DNA from: Monomorium pharaonis
Taxonomy: Eukaryota; Arthropoda; Insecta; Hymenoptera; Formicidae
Assembly: GCF_013373865.1 (NCBI RefSeq)
Contig: NC_050475.1
Location: 15,625,475 to 15,689,474, forward strand
DNA: 64,000 nucleotides
Direction of reading: 5' to 3'
Shown: positions 12,372 through 24,388 of the stretch, in pieces
How the letters are laid out: every line of letters starts with the position of its first letter
Position numbering within the stretch: position 1 is the stretch's first letter
The notes under the pieces: generated by a model
The model's database searches: none
Told to the model about the DNA's origin: nothing
The model's input: the letters and a program-made list of their open reading frames with translations, nothing else
Made by a program: the position numbers and the translations under genes

Positions 12372-15300
12372 CGAAATATTCGTCGAAATATAACGTATAA
12401 CACACGCACCCACGAACTTTGGTGTTATTAAACCACTTTGGGATGTGGTGCGTGTATATTTTTGTATATTGCCGCTGTTACCCCCGCAGGGAGAGAACAT
12501 TTTCTGCCGTGAGCTACGGTGAGATATGATTTTGTTTTCCATCATTCTGCTCTAAAAGTACGAACGACGAATATCCTTGGCGTCCTGTTCGACGCTCCGC
12601 GACCTTATTTTAGATTACTAATGAAACACCGCGGAAATTTTAAATCGCGTATTTATATTCGAAGAAGTTAATTAACTCTGACGACACAATATCTGCGTTT
12701 ATTTCGTGATCAGCACTGATCTCGTCAAGAAAACATTCATGACTTAAGAGGACAGGCTTGTGAGTTTTACTGTAAAAAATTTGTGTAAAAATTATACCTA
12801 TTGTGATAGGTGATTTTGAGACCCACTATAATAGATGTAATTTTCTGGGTGTTTATAATTTTGTATATAAATTTTGCGATAATTCCTTAATTTATTTTTC
12901 ACACTTGTGTACACGTAAACAAATTGATCACACGCTAAATTATTTTTACAGTGTTCTGTTGAGGAGGAAAGTGTATTTCCCAATTCCCGAAATTTCCGTG
13001 CGCGTTTCGACTGATCTAAGATATTTAATCATCTCTTTTGTCGCTTGAGGGTCACTCTCTAGTGGTTTGCGTTGCGTCCGTGGGGATCCTGCTTTTTCGA
13101 CCGGATTCCACGAACTTCGGAGTCCTTCTCGTTCGCTAATGACGACGTCCTCAAACTCCCCAGTGGCCGCTTTACAAATGTGACCAGCTCTTGAATCGGA
13201 GATAGCCCTCGTCTCTCTTTACGGGCCAAGTTTTTAATCGCTCGGCCTTCCGATCCGCCTGCGGCCGCACTTAACTGTCGTTTTGCTCAACCTCGGCATG
13301 ACGGCGATATCAAATCGTTTTACTTTCCTCTTCTTTTTATCGATCATTCTTATTTTACATTTCTCACAATCACCGACGGCTATTTAAATTGCGACACGGC
13401 ATATCTCTCGCAATACTTTTCACGATTATAAACATTATTAGCGGACATGGAGTCCTAGGAATTCTCATTTTCAAATATTATTTCAAAAAAGAAAAATAGT
13501 ACAATAATTTTTATCTACTCCATGTACTACTTAATGTTATATCTTCTTATATTTTACCATTAATAGTACAGAATTAAGTTTTATTAGGTTTTTAGAAAAA
13601 ATTTAATACGATTAAAATTATAAATTATATAAATAACAAGAGTTTTAAAGTCTTTACATTCACAGTTGACGGTTGAAATTTATTTATTATTCTCGCTGCG
13701 ATTAAAACAGCTTTCTCTATGTATAACATCTTTTATTCTTATCAAAAATATATAATCGTGTAGTAAGGGGATTAGAAATTTTCTGTGTCCCTGCAATGTG
13801 TACTGGAAGGAAAGTAAAACTAGCAGTATTATGTGCTGTAGAATAAACACAATTTCAGTAATTAATGGAAATGTTGCGATGAAGGATTTATGAATAAATG
13901 TTCAATCAAAATCGAAAAATAAATTCCTGCATTATAAACAGAAAAACAATGGCTTATGGGATTACTATCGTGCGCATATCGAAAATATTAATTATTATTA
14001 TTATGTTAACATTTTAATACCATAATCTTTTCGTAATAAACAAGAATGATTACGGCCATAAATACATAAATAAATTTATATTTTCGAATGTATTACAAAT
14101 ATTAACGCGATTCGAGATGTTCGAGAAATTCTGAGATGTAAAAAATGCATATATTTTGTAAAATATAAATGCAGGATATCTGTTTGGTAAGACATTACCA
14201 AAATCAAAATTAAGAGAAAAAATGATCTGGATTCAATACGTACGTGCGATCGAAAAATTACCTGTAAAAGCAATCGTTGATGAAACCATTAAAAGGAAAA
14301 GAAACCTCAGTGCGTCTGGTACAAAAGTATTTCACAAAAAAGAGGTTCCCTCTTTATTTCTGAATAAGTCGAACATAATATTATCGAAATTCACAAAAAG
14401 GTGGCTTTGTTGAACGGCGTGGATCATCTAAGTAGCACCTCGCTAAAGAACAGGGAAACCCTAAACGAAGCAAGAGGTGAAAAACTCTTACGGCGATACC
14501 GGCGAGAGAATGCGAGAAAGGGTGGGAGAGCCGAGGGTGGAATTCTAGTGCGCAAAAGGGAGGACAGGTACGACGACGAGGGTGGTGAATACCTCCGAAA
14601 CGAAGAGGGATGAGGGAGATGCCCGTCGTTGGCGAGCCAATGGGGATCGAAGCCGCAGAAAAGCCTTTGGTGGGAACTCCGGATGGTGACCCTACCACCC
14701 TCTACTCTGCGCCCACTTTTTCCGTCGCACTTCCACCTTCCTCATCGCTTTTTCCCTCCCCCAACCCTCGCAGCGTTCCCCTTTGCCGTCGGCAGAATCA
14801 TACAAGTCGAGCAAAGCCGATCGTACCGCTCTGTATCACATGTATGTCTCATCCCTGCGTGTCGTCAGACTCGCCCTCTAATATCTTCGAGTCCCTGTCA
14901 TTTGTAACCCTCGCGACTGGAAGATTGGAAGCCGAAACGTGCACTCGTGAGACTCGATTTTCTCGACTTCTTTTCCTTGCGCCGTGGTGAATCGTTCAGG
15001 TGTTAACTTGTAATCCGAAACCGCATCTGAAATTTTTTTTCCAAACTTTTCCCGTTTTATTTCATCGCTGATTGAGATACAGATAAGATTGAACTCTGAT
15101 ATACGGGTTGGGGGGTGGGGGGGAGATCTCCTTAGAGACCTACGCCAAACACTGATGGTTCGATATTAATTAAATTAATAGCCATCATTGAGGGCGAGCC
15201 TAGTTTTGTTGCGGAAGACTTTCTTTCCCTCGAGAGAAACTCACGGGTATATGATAGTACTCGGGCACATAATTTAATTTCCCCGACGTTGTTCCGCTCG

Positions 15301-15904
15301 GTTTTCTTATTATTTTTCTTTCTCTTTTGTCCCCCTTTGTTCTCTCGCCACCCACAAATAAACAACGAACCGTTCCGCTTACCATTAAGATTTTTTTTCC
15401 CCTTCGACCGATGGAAAAGTTTTCGTGCCGCCCCTTTTTACAGGGTGGCAGATAAGCAAATAGTCTTACAACCACCGCGAGGTTGTTTGGGAATGTTATT
15501 TCTGGGTGTGTGAAACTAACTCGAGATCCCATCTTGCTGTTGTTATTAGCTAATGGTATCTGTGAAGTTCTGCGAAAATTCGAAATCAGAGTGTGTGAGT
15601 AATAGTAGTAGTGGTGGTAAATTCATGTACCTGAAATTTAGTACAAGTCTTTCCGAGCCATTATTAGCCAACTTTACAGTTGTTAACAAGATTAACATTT
15701 TCCAAACCAGCCAAAATACTTGATTGATTAGGGAAATTGTCGGGCGCGTGTATATGTACAATATTTTAATTTTTACAGTATTTTTTAATTCATTTAACTT
15801 GTAAAGAATGCTCAGTTATGTAAATTAGAAATTGCTTATCTTATCTTGATAAACGCTTATCTCGTTTCTATTTGAGAGAAAAAAAATCCTCTTTATTTTT
15901 GTTT

Positions 15905-15922
15905 CCCCCCCCCCCCCCCCCC
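15905..15922. repeat. Poly-C run of 18
   Basis: A homopolymer of 18 C; the complementary strand is G18, prone to quadruplex formation. Confidence 0.95.
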
Positions 15923-16335
15923 GATCAATACGTAGATTGTAGAACTTACCTGATTTGTCGTAATCGTCGGCAGTCTCGGAGGCACCGATGAAAGTTACAA
16001 CATCCGGTTTCGAGTTCGTGAAACAGCGCGAAATAAGTTTGTGTCACCGAGCAACGCGCGGAGAGACGACGATTTTCTTCTCGCGTGGGAAATTTCGGGG
16101 CTGCCTCGCAATCCCTGCGCTTTATTTAATGTCGTCGGTGATCTGTCGGTATCTTAGTCCGCCGCCACGGGAGATTATATGGCGTACTTAAATTATGCTG
16201 TATAAAGTAAATTTTGCCGTTTCGAAATAACGCGAGCCGCAGCGGCAGTGCGCGCGCTAGACCGTCTCTTATTCTTGCTCGCGGAAAACGGAATTCCGTG
16301 ATATCGCGTGATATTGTCGTCGCGCACACGCGAGC

Positions 16336-16336
16336 C

Positions 16337-16367
<31 letters not shown>

Positions 16368-16371
16368 TGTG
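16336..16371. repeat. (CG)n-(TG)n alternating tract
   Basis: Thirty-six bases of strict pyrimidine-purine alternation, first CG then TG. Such tracts favour Z-DNA under negative supercoiling. Confidence 0.92.
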
Positions 16372-17182
16372 CCAAGCTCGTCGGAACTTGCGAGCTTTAA
16401 TTCGAAACGATATAATCCGCTTATCTGTCAGGGCGCTTATTAATTTTTAGACTAGGAATCGGATCTCGAGCGACGCGACACGCCGATCGACCGCAATTGA
16501 ATTTGCCGAAAAAAAAAAAAAAGAGGACAAGAGGAAAGGGAAGAGAGACAGAAATAAAAGAAGGAATAAACGAGATTCGACACAAGAATAAATCACGCGT
16601 TACATAAAACGATAGGCGGGGATTTGCGAAATGAAAGATTTATCCTTCTTTGCTTCCCTCGCTCTCCATTTCGTTCTTTTTTTTTTTTTTTTTAAGCATC
16701 CTTCAAAAATGGGCTGTTACACGGAATTTTGTGTACCGTCGACACAGACGTTTATTCCACGTTATATCGCTTTTGTTCGCGCTGCAAGGCTTGAGAAAAA
16801 GGGAAAAGCTAATCGAGAGAAAAGGTATTGCTCCACTCGATCTCGTTGGGAAAATGTCGGTTTTATAAAAGGAAATAAATAGTACCTGCATTGCTCTCGC
16901 GATCGCAGAACCAAGCTCACGAGAGAAGAGAATCACGTTGCCTCCCTTTCCCCTTCCCCCTTTTTTATATGACATCTTTTTATTATTATTATTATTATTG
17001 CTCGACTTCTATAGGGATTATTTTCAACATCAGTTTTTATGAACGAAGATATAGAAATGAGAATTTTATGGACATATATGAGAATGTTTTAGTGTACATT
17101 TGAAAAGATATTTATTCTAAGCGCGCTGTGCATTAATACAAAATATCTACGTCATTTATCACGCAGACCCGAAACTGACCCT

Positions 17183-17262
17183 TCGTAGCGGTGCTACGAC
17201 CTTTAAGTATGGTAGTCGAAGATTAATTTTTCAGATTTCTTTCATCCGTCTTTTCCGGATGA
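17183..17262. repeat. Two short hairpins
   Basis: TCGTAGC (17183-17189) pairs with GCTACGA (17193-17199) over a GGT loop. TCATCCG (17242-17248) pairs with CGGATGA (17256-17262). Stems are exact but short, and no function is recognised. Confidence 0.5.
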
Positions 17263-18411
17263 CACGTCTCGCGCCGACCCTCTTTCGGCGTCGTTTGTTC
17301 CGATCGAAAGTCCGATCATCATGATTACCTTTTTACAACGAAAACGTCCGCCGGTGCTTTCACAAGCTTTGTCACGTACAACGGCATCCAGCCGTGATTC
17401 GGGCTGCCTTCAATGCGCCGATTTCAATTTCGCGGGATAAAAACGCGCCGTTGAATGAGAGAGGACGGATCCCTTACATTGATTTTTATATAGGATGTAT
17501 CAGATGTCCTACAGATATCCCCGCGAGTTTGGCTTTCAATATCTATGGTTCGGAGAAAGTGCGCCACTTCCGAGAGATCCCGTGTATCGATAACCCGCGT
17601 CGTCTCTCGATACACAGGAAAATATAGCATCGTCACGGATGGAACATATATTCCGGCAGGCGCGATAAACGACCGAATTAAAGTCGCAGTGTCATCGTTA
17701 AAATGAACTCCTTTTTAAAAATGGACGCTTTTTTTTACTTCGATTCGCGTGTCTGTCAATAGTCGCACGTTCGCAGCGTTCTCGTAGAAAAAAATCCTGA
17801 ATAATCGATTCGGAAATCATTAGAAACGCAATGTCGCACCTGAAGTGAATTTTGTTACAATATCTTACATGTTACGACGAGAAATTAATATTGCATGTAA
17901 TTATAGAGCGCAAGATGATTATAAATGTATTTTTTATGTTCCTCTTTCGAGCATAATGAGTGTATAATTTATCCTAATTAAGAAAGGCATTAATTTATTG
18001 TAATCCTTAACGTTCGAAAGTAGACCTCTTTGTGGTATTAACATCGTTTTCCACAGATTACTTGAACTTACTTGAATCAACCTCGTAATATAGATAATTC
18101 TATTTAAAGTAACGAAGCGCGCCGTGAAAGAACATAATTTAAGAGAGTAATTAATTCTGGCATCATTAATGGTTATTAATAAACTTACGGCGGTAATTGT
18201 CGACTAAGAGCATACTTTTGCAAAATTCTGCGAGAAAGCAAGATCTCATTTTTATGTTTATATTCGTAAATATGACGGTAACACTGCAAACTGATAAGAG
18301 ACGGAAAAACGTTACCGAAGTTGAGATTAATAATAAAACTTTTGATTTACGTCAAAGACGAGAAAACATAATATACCACTATGCATAGATATAGGGGGAA
18401 ATATGGGGGAA

Positions 18412-18437
18412 GGGATAGAGGGAGGGGGAGGGGCGGG
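18412..18437 (+). repeat. G-quadruplex-prone tract
   Basis: Five runs of three or more G (18412, 18420, 18424, 18430, 18435) are separated by loops of 5, 1, 1 and 1 bases. More G-runs lie just upstream (18394, 18405). The G-rich strand is the sense strand. Confidence 0.75.
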
Positions 18438-18487
18438 AAACTTAACGATTTCCAGTCTGGGGAAATATTGATATACGCAGGACGCAT

Positions 18488-18510
18488 ATTTTTATGGGAC
18501 CCATAAAAAT
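18488..18510. repeat. 23-bp perfect palindrome with CCATAAA half-sites
   Basis: ATTTTTATGGG and CCCATAAAAAT are exact reverse complements around a single A. Each half holds TTTATGG, the kind of site bound by Caudal and Abdominal-B class homeodomains (family knowledge). Binding here is inference. Confidence 0.85.
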
Positions 18511-19378
18511 CGGTCGCGCCGCACGACGGCAGTCGCGTCGAAAGAATCGTAAAAATTTCACGCACGCACGCGAGACGCTCGACTCTCGCGGCCGTGCATT
18601 CTTTACTTAGTCGCGCATTCGCGATCCCAACGAACCTATAAGCCGTAAACAATAGTTACGCCTGGTATATAAGGCGCGTCAAATTATCAAGATATATATT
18701 CCTAAGGTACCCCCTGCGGCTGAAAGGCTCGTAGAGTGGTACGGGCGCGAGAGGGTGGGAAGGAAAGAGTTGGTAAGGGTGAGAGAAAGAGAGAGAGAGA
18801 AACTTTCGCGTGGGAAGGAGAGAAGGGGAGGATGGCTGGCTCGCTCGGGCGGTTGGGAAATCGACAGAGGGTGGAGGCTGCTGGAGGATGGTAGTGCGCT
18901 CCACGCAGACACCCAACGGCCCCATTGCACCCTGGGGTCTGTATTAATGATATAATATTTCTTTGATTCACCGGAGCGGCGTACCTCCTTTAACAACCAC
19001 CCTCCTTGGGCCCCGGAGTTGATCCCAACCTTCGTATTTCCCTTTCTCTCGCTTACCACCTTGAGCAAACCGAAGGGATAGAAGAAGACAGTAGACGAGT
19101 TCAAACGTAGTTTCAGCCGAAGGAAAACCCGTTTTGCGTCCCTTATAGCGGAGATAAATTACATTCATGTTCCCCACCCCGCGCGTTCCTCACCCCCCTC
19201 CGTCGCCTGAAGCGACTACCTCCAGGCACCGCGCGAGTCCCCGTTCGAATCGTCGTCGTTGGAAGACGAGATTCGAGGAACGTAGCGGAGTTTATTTAAA
19301 TCAGAAATAACTCTCCATGCCCGCTTCTCCTCCCCGCTGCAGTATATCCCGCAGTTCCGCTATCTCTCTTCCTCTCTT

Positions 19379-19398
19379 TCTCTCTCTCTCTCTCTCTC
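19379..19398 (+). repeat. (TC)10 microsatellite
   Basis: A short sense-strand CU tract following a longer pyrimidine-rich stretch from about 19361. Confidence 0.9.
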
Positions 19399-20944
19399 AC
19401 TCACTCGTACCCCAATCTCCTCGTCTCGCAACCCCTATTCCCCCGTTCTCCTCTGCACCGAAACTCGCTAGAAACTTAGCGGATGGCTTATAACGCTTAT
19501 AACTCCGTCAATGATAACGAGGTTCCGCTTCTATCCGCTCTAATAACAATCTCATGACAAATTGCCTGTCTCTCCTATAGGGTGTCGTGATATTATCGCG
19601 ACTTCTTTTTACCACTGGCTAACTTGATTTCCTCCGAGCAGAAATTGAACGGCACTTTTTCTTACAGTTTTCTCATACTTAATTATAAATAATAATAAAA
19701 CTTTAAATAAAAACCCGTTCGTCATTTCGAAGAATTTTAGGAATTCAAATGCAATTACTTGAAGACGTATACGTACATTTAACTCTCTTTTTTCTTTTAT
19801 ACTCGCATATTTTCTGTGAAAACACGATAGATTCTGAAACTGGATGACAGTAATCTCTATGGCCGTCGGAAACCGCGATTATTGGACTTTCCAAAAGGAA
19901 ACCACCCTTGCCAAGTCTGCGAAATGCGAGACGTATCGCTAAGAAAGCACCCGCGGGAATTCGCGAACTCGGACGGACTTCTTTACCGGATGCGAATAAA
20001 TTTCGGCGGAGCTTCGCGAGCGAAGTTGAACGGCGCGGAAGGAAAGAAGAGAGAAGAGAGGGTGGCTTTCCTGAAGGGTCGATTTTCCGAAGCGAAGACG
20101 ATCCCCTTCGATCCATCGTGCATCGGGACGACTTGTGTCGACCCGCACACGCGGCCGCTGCGAACACGCTTGTACACACGTGTGTGCACGCGCGATACGC
20201 TGGTAGGTCGGATGTTTATGGCGCGACGCGAGTATTCGATCCAATAACGGCTTTATAGCCGACGCCGAGCGAGCGCCGCGGTTTCTCGATGGTAAAATGT
20301 TAGGAAGTTCGTGGCCAGGCCCGGGCCGACGGAGGAGGACTGCGGTTAATCCGGGATCACAAAGGGCGAGGATGCCCGTCCAAACCGGGGAGATCGGGGA
20401 GCCGAGCTCGGGGCGGAGGACACGAGAAGGGGAGCCCCGGGATCTATCTCGTGTGTCACGACGTCGGGATTATAGAATTTCGGTCGTGGCGAAACATGGT
20501 TGTGTACCGGGACCGTTAATCTAAATCGATCGATGGAAGGGCGAGCGGTGGTGCGACGGGGATATGTCGAACTTTTAATTAAAAATCATCACGTAACGAT
20601 AGGCTAAACAATATTGGAGAATTATGTCATTGTGATTTTAAATTACAGAGATATAATTGCGCTCGTGCCGTCGGGGACACAAAAAGGTTTATGCGTTTCA
20701 AAGAAAGCGCAACGACGTATCCCGTGGAATATGTCGTTGTGGATGCGAAGAAAGAATGATATCGCGTCATCCATGATAAAGAACAGAGCGAAGGAAGTGT
20801 TATAGTATATACGCGACATCCGACCTTCCGAAGGGTTCGAGGAGGAAGAGAGAGAGAGAGAGAGACATTGCTCGCTCCTATCGCGAGCTACCGATATATA
20901 AACGTATCCGCAAAATAATAAAGTCCTCCGGTTGCCTTTTCTCG

Positions 20945-21110
20945 GTGATGTACGACCCTATAAATGTAGCCGGCACCCTTGTAATGGGGCTTCTGCCTAC
21001 GACTGGTGGTATACGCCCGTACGATTACCACCATTGTACCACCTACGTTCACGGGGTTCCCCGTGATTGGTTGCAACACATGTTCTGCTTTTCTCGTACA
21101 TGTGTTCAAA
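20945..21110. other. Cluster of three consecutive hairpins
   Basis: GGTGGTA (21005-21011) pairs with TACCACC (21026-21032). TCACGGGG (21049-21056) pairs with CCCCGTGA (21059-21066). AACACATGT (21075-21083) pairs with ACATGTGTT (21098-21106). All arms are exact. The hairpins are separated by 16 and 8 bases in an otherwise non-repetitive block. I recognise no RNA family; it could be a conserved regulatory element or an unannotated structured RNA. Confidence 0.5.
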
Positions 21111-22136
21111 ATTCCAGCTCGCTAGGAATCTTCTGTGGCTTTTCCCCTTTAATTATAAGATACCTGTACCCAATATGACCCCTCCCCCCCCTCCTTAAGC
21201 TTTGGAGATTTTTTGATGAATGCGTAATTAAAAGATAAGGGTCAGATTAAAAATAGGAAACATTTCTGAAACTAAAAAAGGATATATGAAATATTTTCAA
21301 TTATTTATATAACTATAATAGAGATTCAAAAAAAGATAGCACTTGGGCCTTAAATTCAGAAGAACACAATTTTAATAAAGTGTGCTTACAAGCCATAGAA
21401 AGGAGATATTGAGCAGTTAACTAGCACAAATACATCGTATCGACTTCCTGAGCGACATATTAGCGTTATCTGAAATTCATTGTGTAACTAATTTGAAAAT
21501 AAGGAATGAGCCAAATTGGATACAGATACCTTATTTATCCCGATAATAGCTAACGTTGCGCGTTATCCTTAGAATAATCCAGAAAATTCAAACTCGTCCG
21601 GTGCAAATACGATGACTGTCACGAGTCACTCGATTAAGATGATCGATGTATTAGCTTCGGTGTGGCTAAAAAAAAAAACTGGGGAAAAAAAACAACGCGG
21701 GATGTAGCTACGGTGACATCCGCGTAACGGATTATCTTTAATAGACTTCAAATCCACGCGCTGCTCGCGCGGCACCCTCGATCATAATTAAATGCAACAC
21801 ACGGTGGCGTGGAGAGAACGTGGACGACGAGTAGTTGCAAATGGTCGCGGGGAAAACATTTTCCCGGATAGTCCATGAAATCCGAAACGCTTTCGAAATG
21901 TCACGATAAAACGGCAAACAACGCGGAACATCCAGCGGCGAAACGTATACGCCGGCCCAGTCGCCAAAGAATGCTCTTATTTGTGTTTGCGTATACGGCG
22001 GAAATATAAAAAAAAAAAAACGGGGGGGAAAAATATACATGGGGCGTGGAGAATCGCCCGTAAATGCTCGGCTTTTGTGAAATACAGCAGCCGATACCAT
22101 AACGTTGTGTGCCGCTTGCTCGATAATTATCGACGC

Positions 22137-22200
22137 GCGCGCGTATATACGCGCGCCGCACGTATATATATATACGTATATATGTATATATACATACGTG
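22137..22200. repeat. Alternating purine-pyrimidine palindromes
   Basis: Positions 22137-22156 form a perfect 20-bp palindrome of GCGCGCG around TATATA. Positions 22161-22176 form a second, 16-bp palindrome of TA repeats capped by CG. A wider imperfect palindrome runs from CACGTAT at 22159 to ATACGTG ending at 22200. Nearly all of it alternates purine and pyrimidine, so it may extrude cruciforms or form Z-DNA. Confidence 0.8.
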
Positions 22201-22856
22201 TAGTTTTGCAACAAGATCTTTTATCCGTCGGGCGAAACGAAAAACACGGATACGCAAATCGTTGATTCGCGAACACGCGCAATAGAACACGCGCCCGTTC
22301 ATCCAGCGATATATAAAACTAGTTTTTCGGTAACTTTATCGTAAATTTCTCCCCTCAACCTGCCTTCCCCCCTCCCTCCCTTTTCTATTGTGGGCCGATT
22401 GTTAGGTTCGATTATCGCATTTCGTAGCCGCACGTGCCGCTTCCCTTCGCCGCCGCTGCCTCCGCCAATTAAAATTAATTTGTTTTCATACGTCTAAACG
22501 TATCTCTTCGAATTAACGCGGGCGGGCTGTTACCGCGGAATACGTTACGGCGTTCCGCTTCGCTATTACTGAAAGCAGGGCCGCGCGCGGCGCGCGATTG
22601 ACGAATGCACATCGCGCACGTCCTCTCGTTAGGCGCCTGAATGGATCATTGTGCGTGGAGAATCGCGACCGCTTGATCGCCAAAGTGAGCGACGTGATCG
22701 TATGGCCGGCCGCGCACGTCCGTCCGTCAACATAAGGGTTGATCCTGGATTCAGCGAATCCCGCGCGGAGGATTTCGTCCCATTCGCACGAAAACCCAAT
22801 TGCGCGGCTCTATGCGTCATTAGCGCTGAAAACGGAGTTAACGCCGTTAAATCCGG

Positions 22857-22902
22857 GTCGGTCGGTCGGTCGGTCGGTCTGGTCTGGTCTGGTCTGGTCT
22901 GG
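22857..22902. repeat. Compound (GGTC)n-(GGTCT)n repeat
   Basis: Five or six GGTC units pass directly into five GGTCT units. A looser TTCG-type repeat follows at about 22937-22975. Unit length changes by one base in mid-array. Confidence 0.9.
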
Positions 22903-24357
22903 CCGCCGATATTATTCACACTTGTGCGGACCGCTCATTCGTCGTTCGTTCGTTCATTCGTCCGGTCGTTCAGTCGTCGCGGATACGTCGTCGCTGCGCG
23001 TAATGACGACCTCTCGGGTGAAATGCGAATGAGCGATCGTCATTCGTTCCGACTAGGGTCTGATTTGTCTGATAGCGAACGAATTTTTTTTTTTCTTTTT
23101 CGTTCTTCGACGGCCATTGGTACGCTCTCGGAACTTTTCCCCACGCTTTTATCTCGAGCGCTAATTTGCTAGTCATCAGCAGATTGTCGCGAAAGGGCAC
23201 TTTTGAATTTTGTCATTTGCACGCGGTGATACGCGCAGGTTCGTTTTTTTTTTTTTAATGATCTCTCTCCACGATTATATACCTTTTTTACGCTTATCTA
23301 CAATTTTATGCACATCTTAATTAATCGCAATGAATTCATAGCGAACGTAAGAAAAAAATTGCATTGAATTTAAAGAGAGTTGGAGAGTTTTGATAATTGT
23401 GGTCCGAGAATTTCGCATTTTATGAAATAAATTTTTCTTACGCTTGAGCATTTACTGACGAAGAATTTTATTTCCCTTAACGTTCTATCAATATCGAATC
23501 TCATCGCTTTGCCAATATTTTTCATGGCTTATTCGGCAAATATTTTTGATCTCTAATACACAAACTAAAAATTGGGTCACTTCACTGATGTAAAATGAAC
23601 CACTACCGCCAGGTAAAAAGAATATTTCAATATTTTACATTTACTAGTACGTTTACAAACATGTTAATAATTTTTGTTGATATATAGACGTATGGACGCA
23701 ACGAGATGAGCCACTAAACACACAATGCTTCATATTTCGATAAAAAAACAAATGCCATTTATTACGCGCGTCCTTAAAATGTTTATTTTAATCGTATGCA
23801 TTTAATTAAATATGTCATAATTTGTTTATGGTATACGCGCACGAATACATGTGTTGTTTACGCGTCGCGAATTACAAGCCGTGTATTCGCTACATTAACA
23901 AATTGCTTTTTCACTAATGGAAAGATTGGATCTGCCGCAAATCATAGTTTGAGTACAAAGGATAGTTCATCGAAGTAAACACAAATGCGAAGTAACAACA
24001 CTGTTTGTTTAGTGTTTATAATACACTTGTGCGTTTACAATTAATTAATTTGTCTACCTGCACGTATGCACTGTAATTAGCGTAAGTGTCCAGGTACAAA
24101 TCCAAAACGTAGTTGACATACGTAGTTAGATAAATTCGAAATAATGCAACTTGCCTAATGTTATAATAATTCTCTCAGTTCATTGCTTAGAATGCTTAGA
24201 TTAACTGGCGCAAGATTAACCAGTGGTGTTTGCAAGACTTGTACGGTGTGGCGAATCGCAAGTTTTTTTCGAAAATTTCGTTTCAATTTTTATTGCTGCG
24301 TTTAATCTAATCTCTCAACATAGGGAAAATATGAAAGTAAGTGCGGAATGTCGTATT

Positions 24358-24388
<31 letters not shown>

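Noticed and set aside
13431..13544. Inverted ACATGGAGT arms (13446-13454 and 13524-13532 region) as a MITE
   Set aside because: The arms match only over about ten bases without a clear boundary or target duplication, in AT-rich sequence.
21049..21115. tRNA or tRNA-derived SINE suggested by a GTTCAAAATTCC B-box-like stretch and hairpins
   Set aside because: No matching A box, no acceptor stem and no cloverleaf pairing at tRNA spacing.
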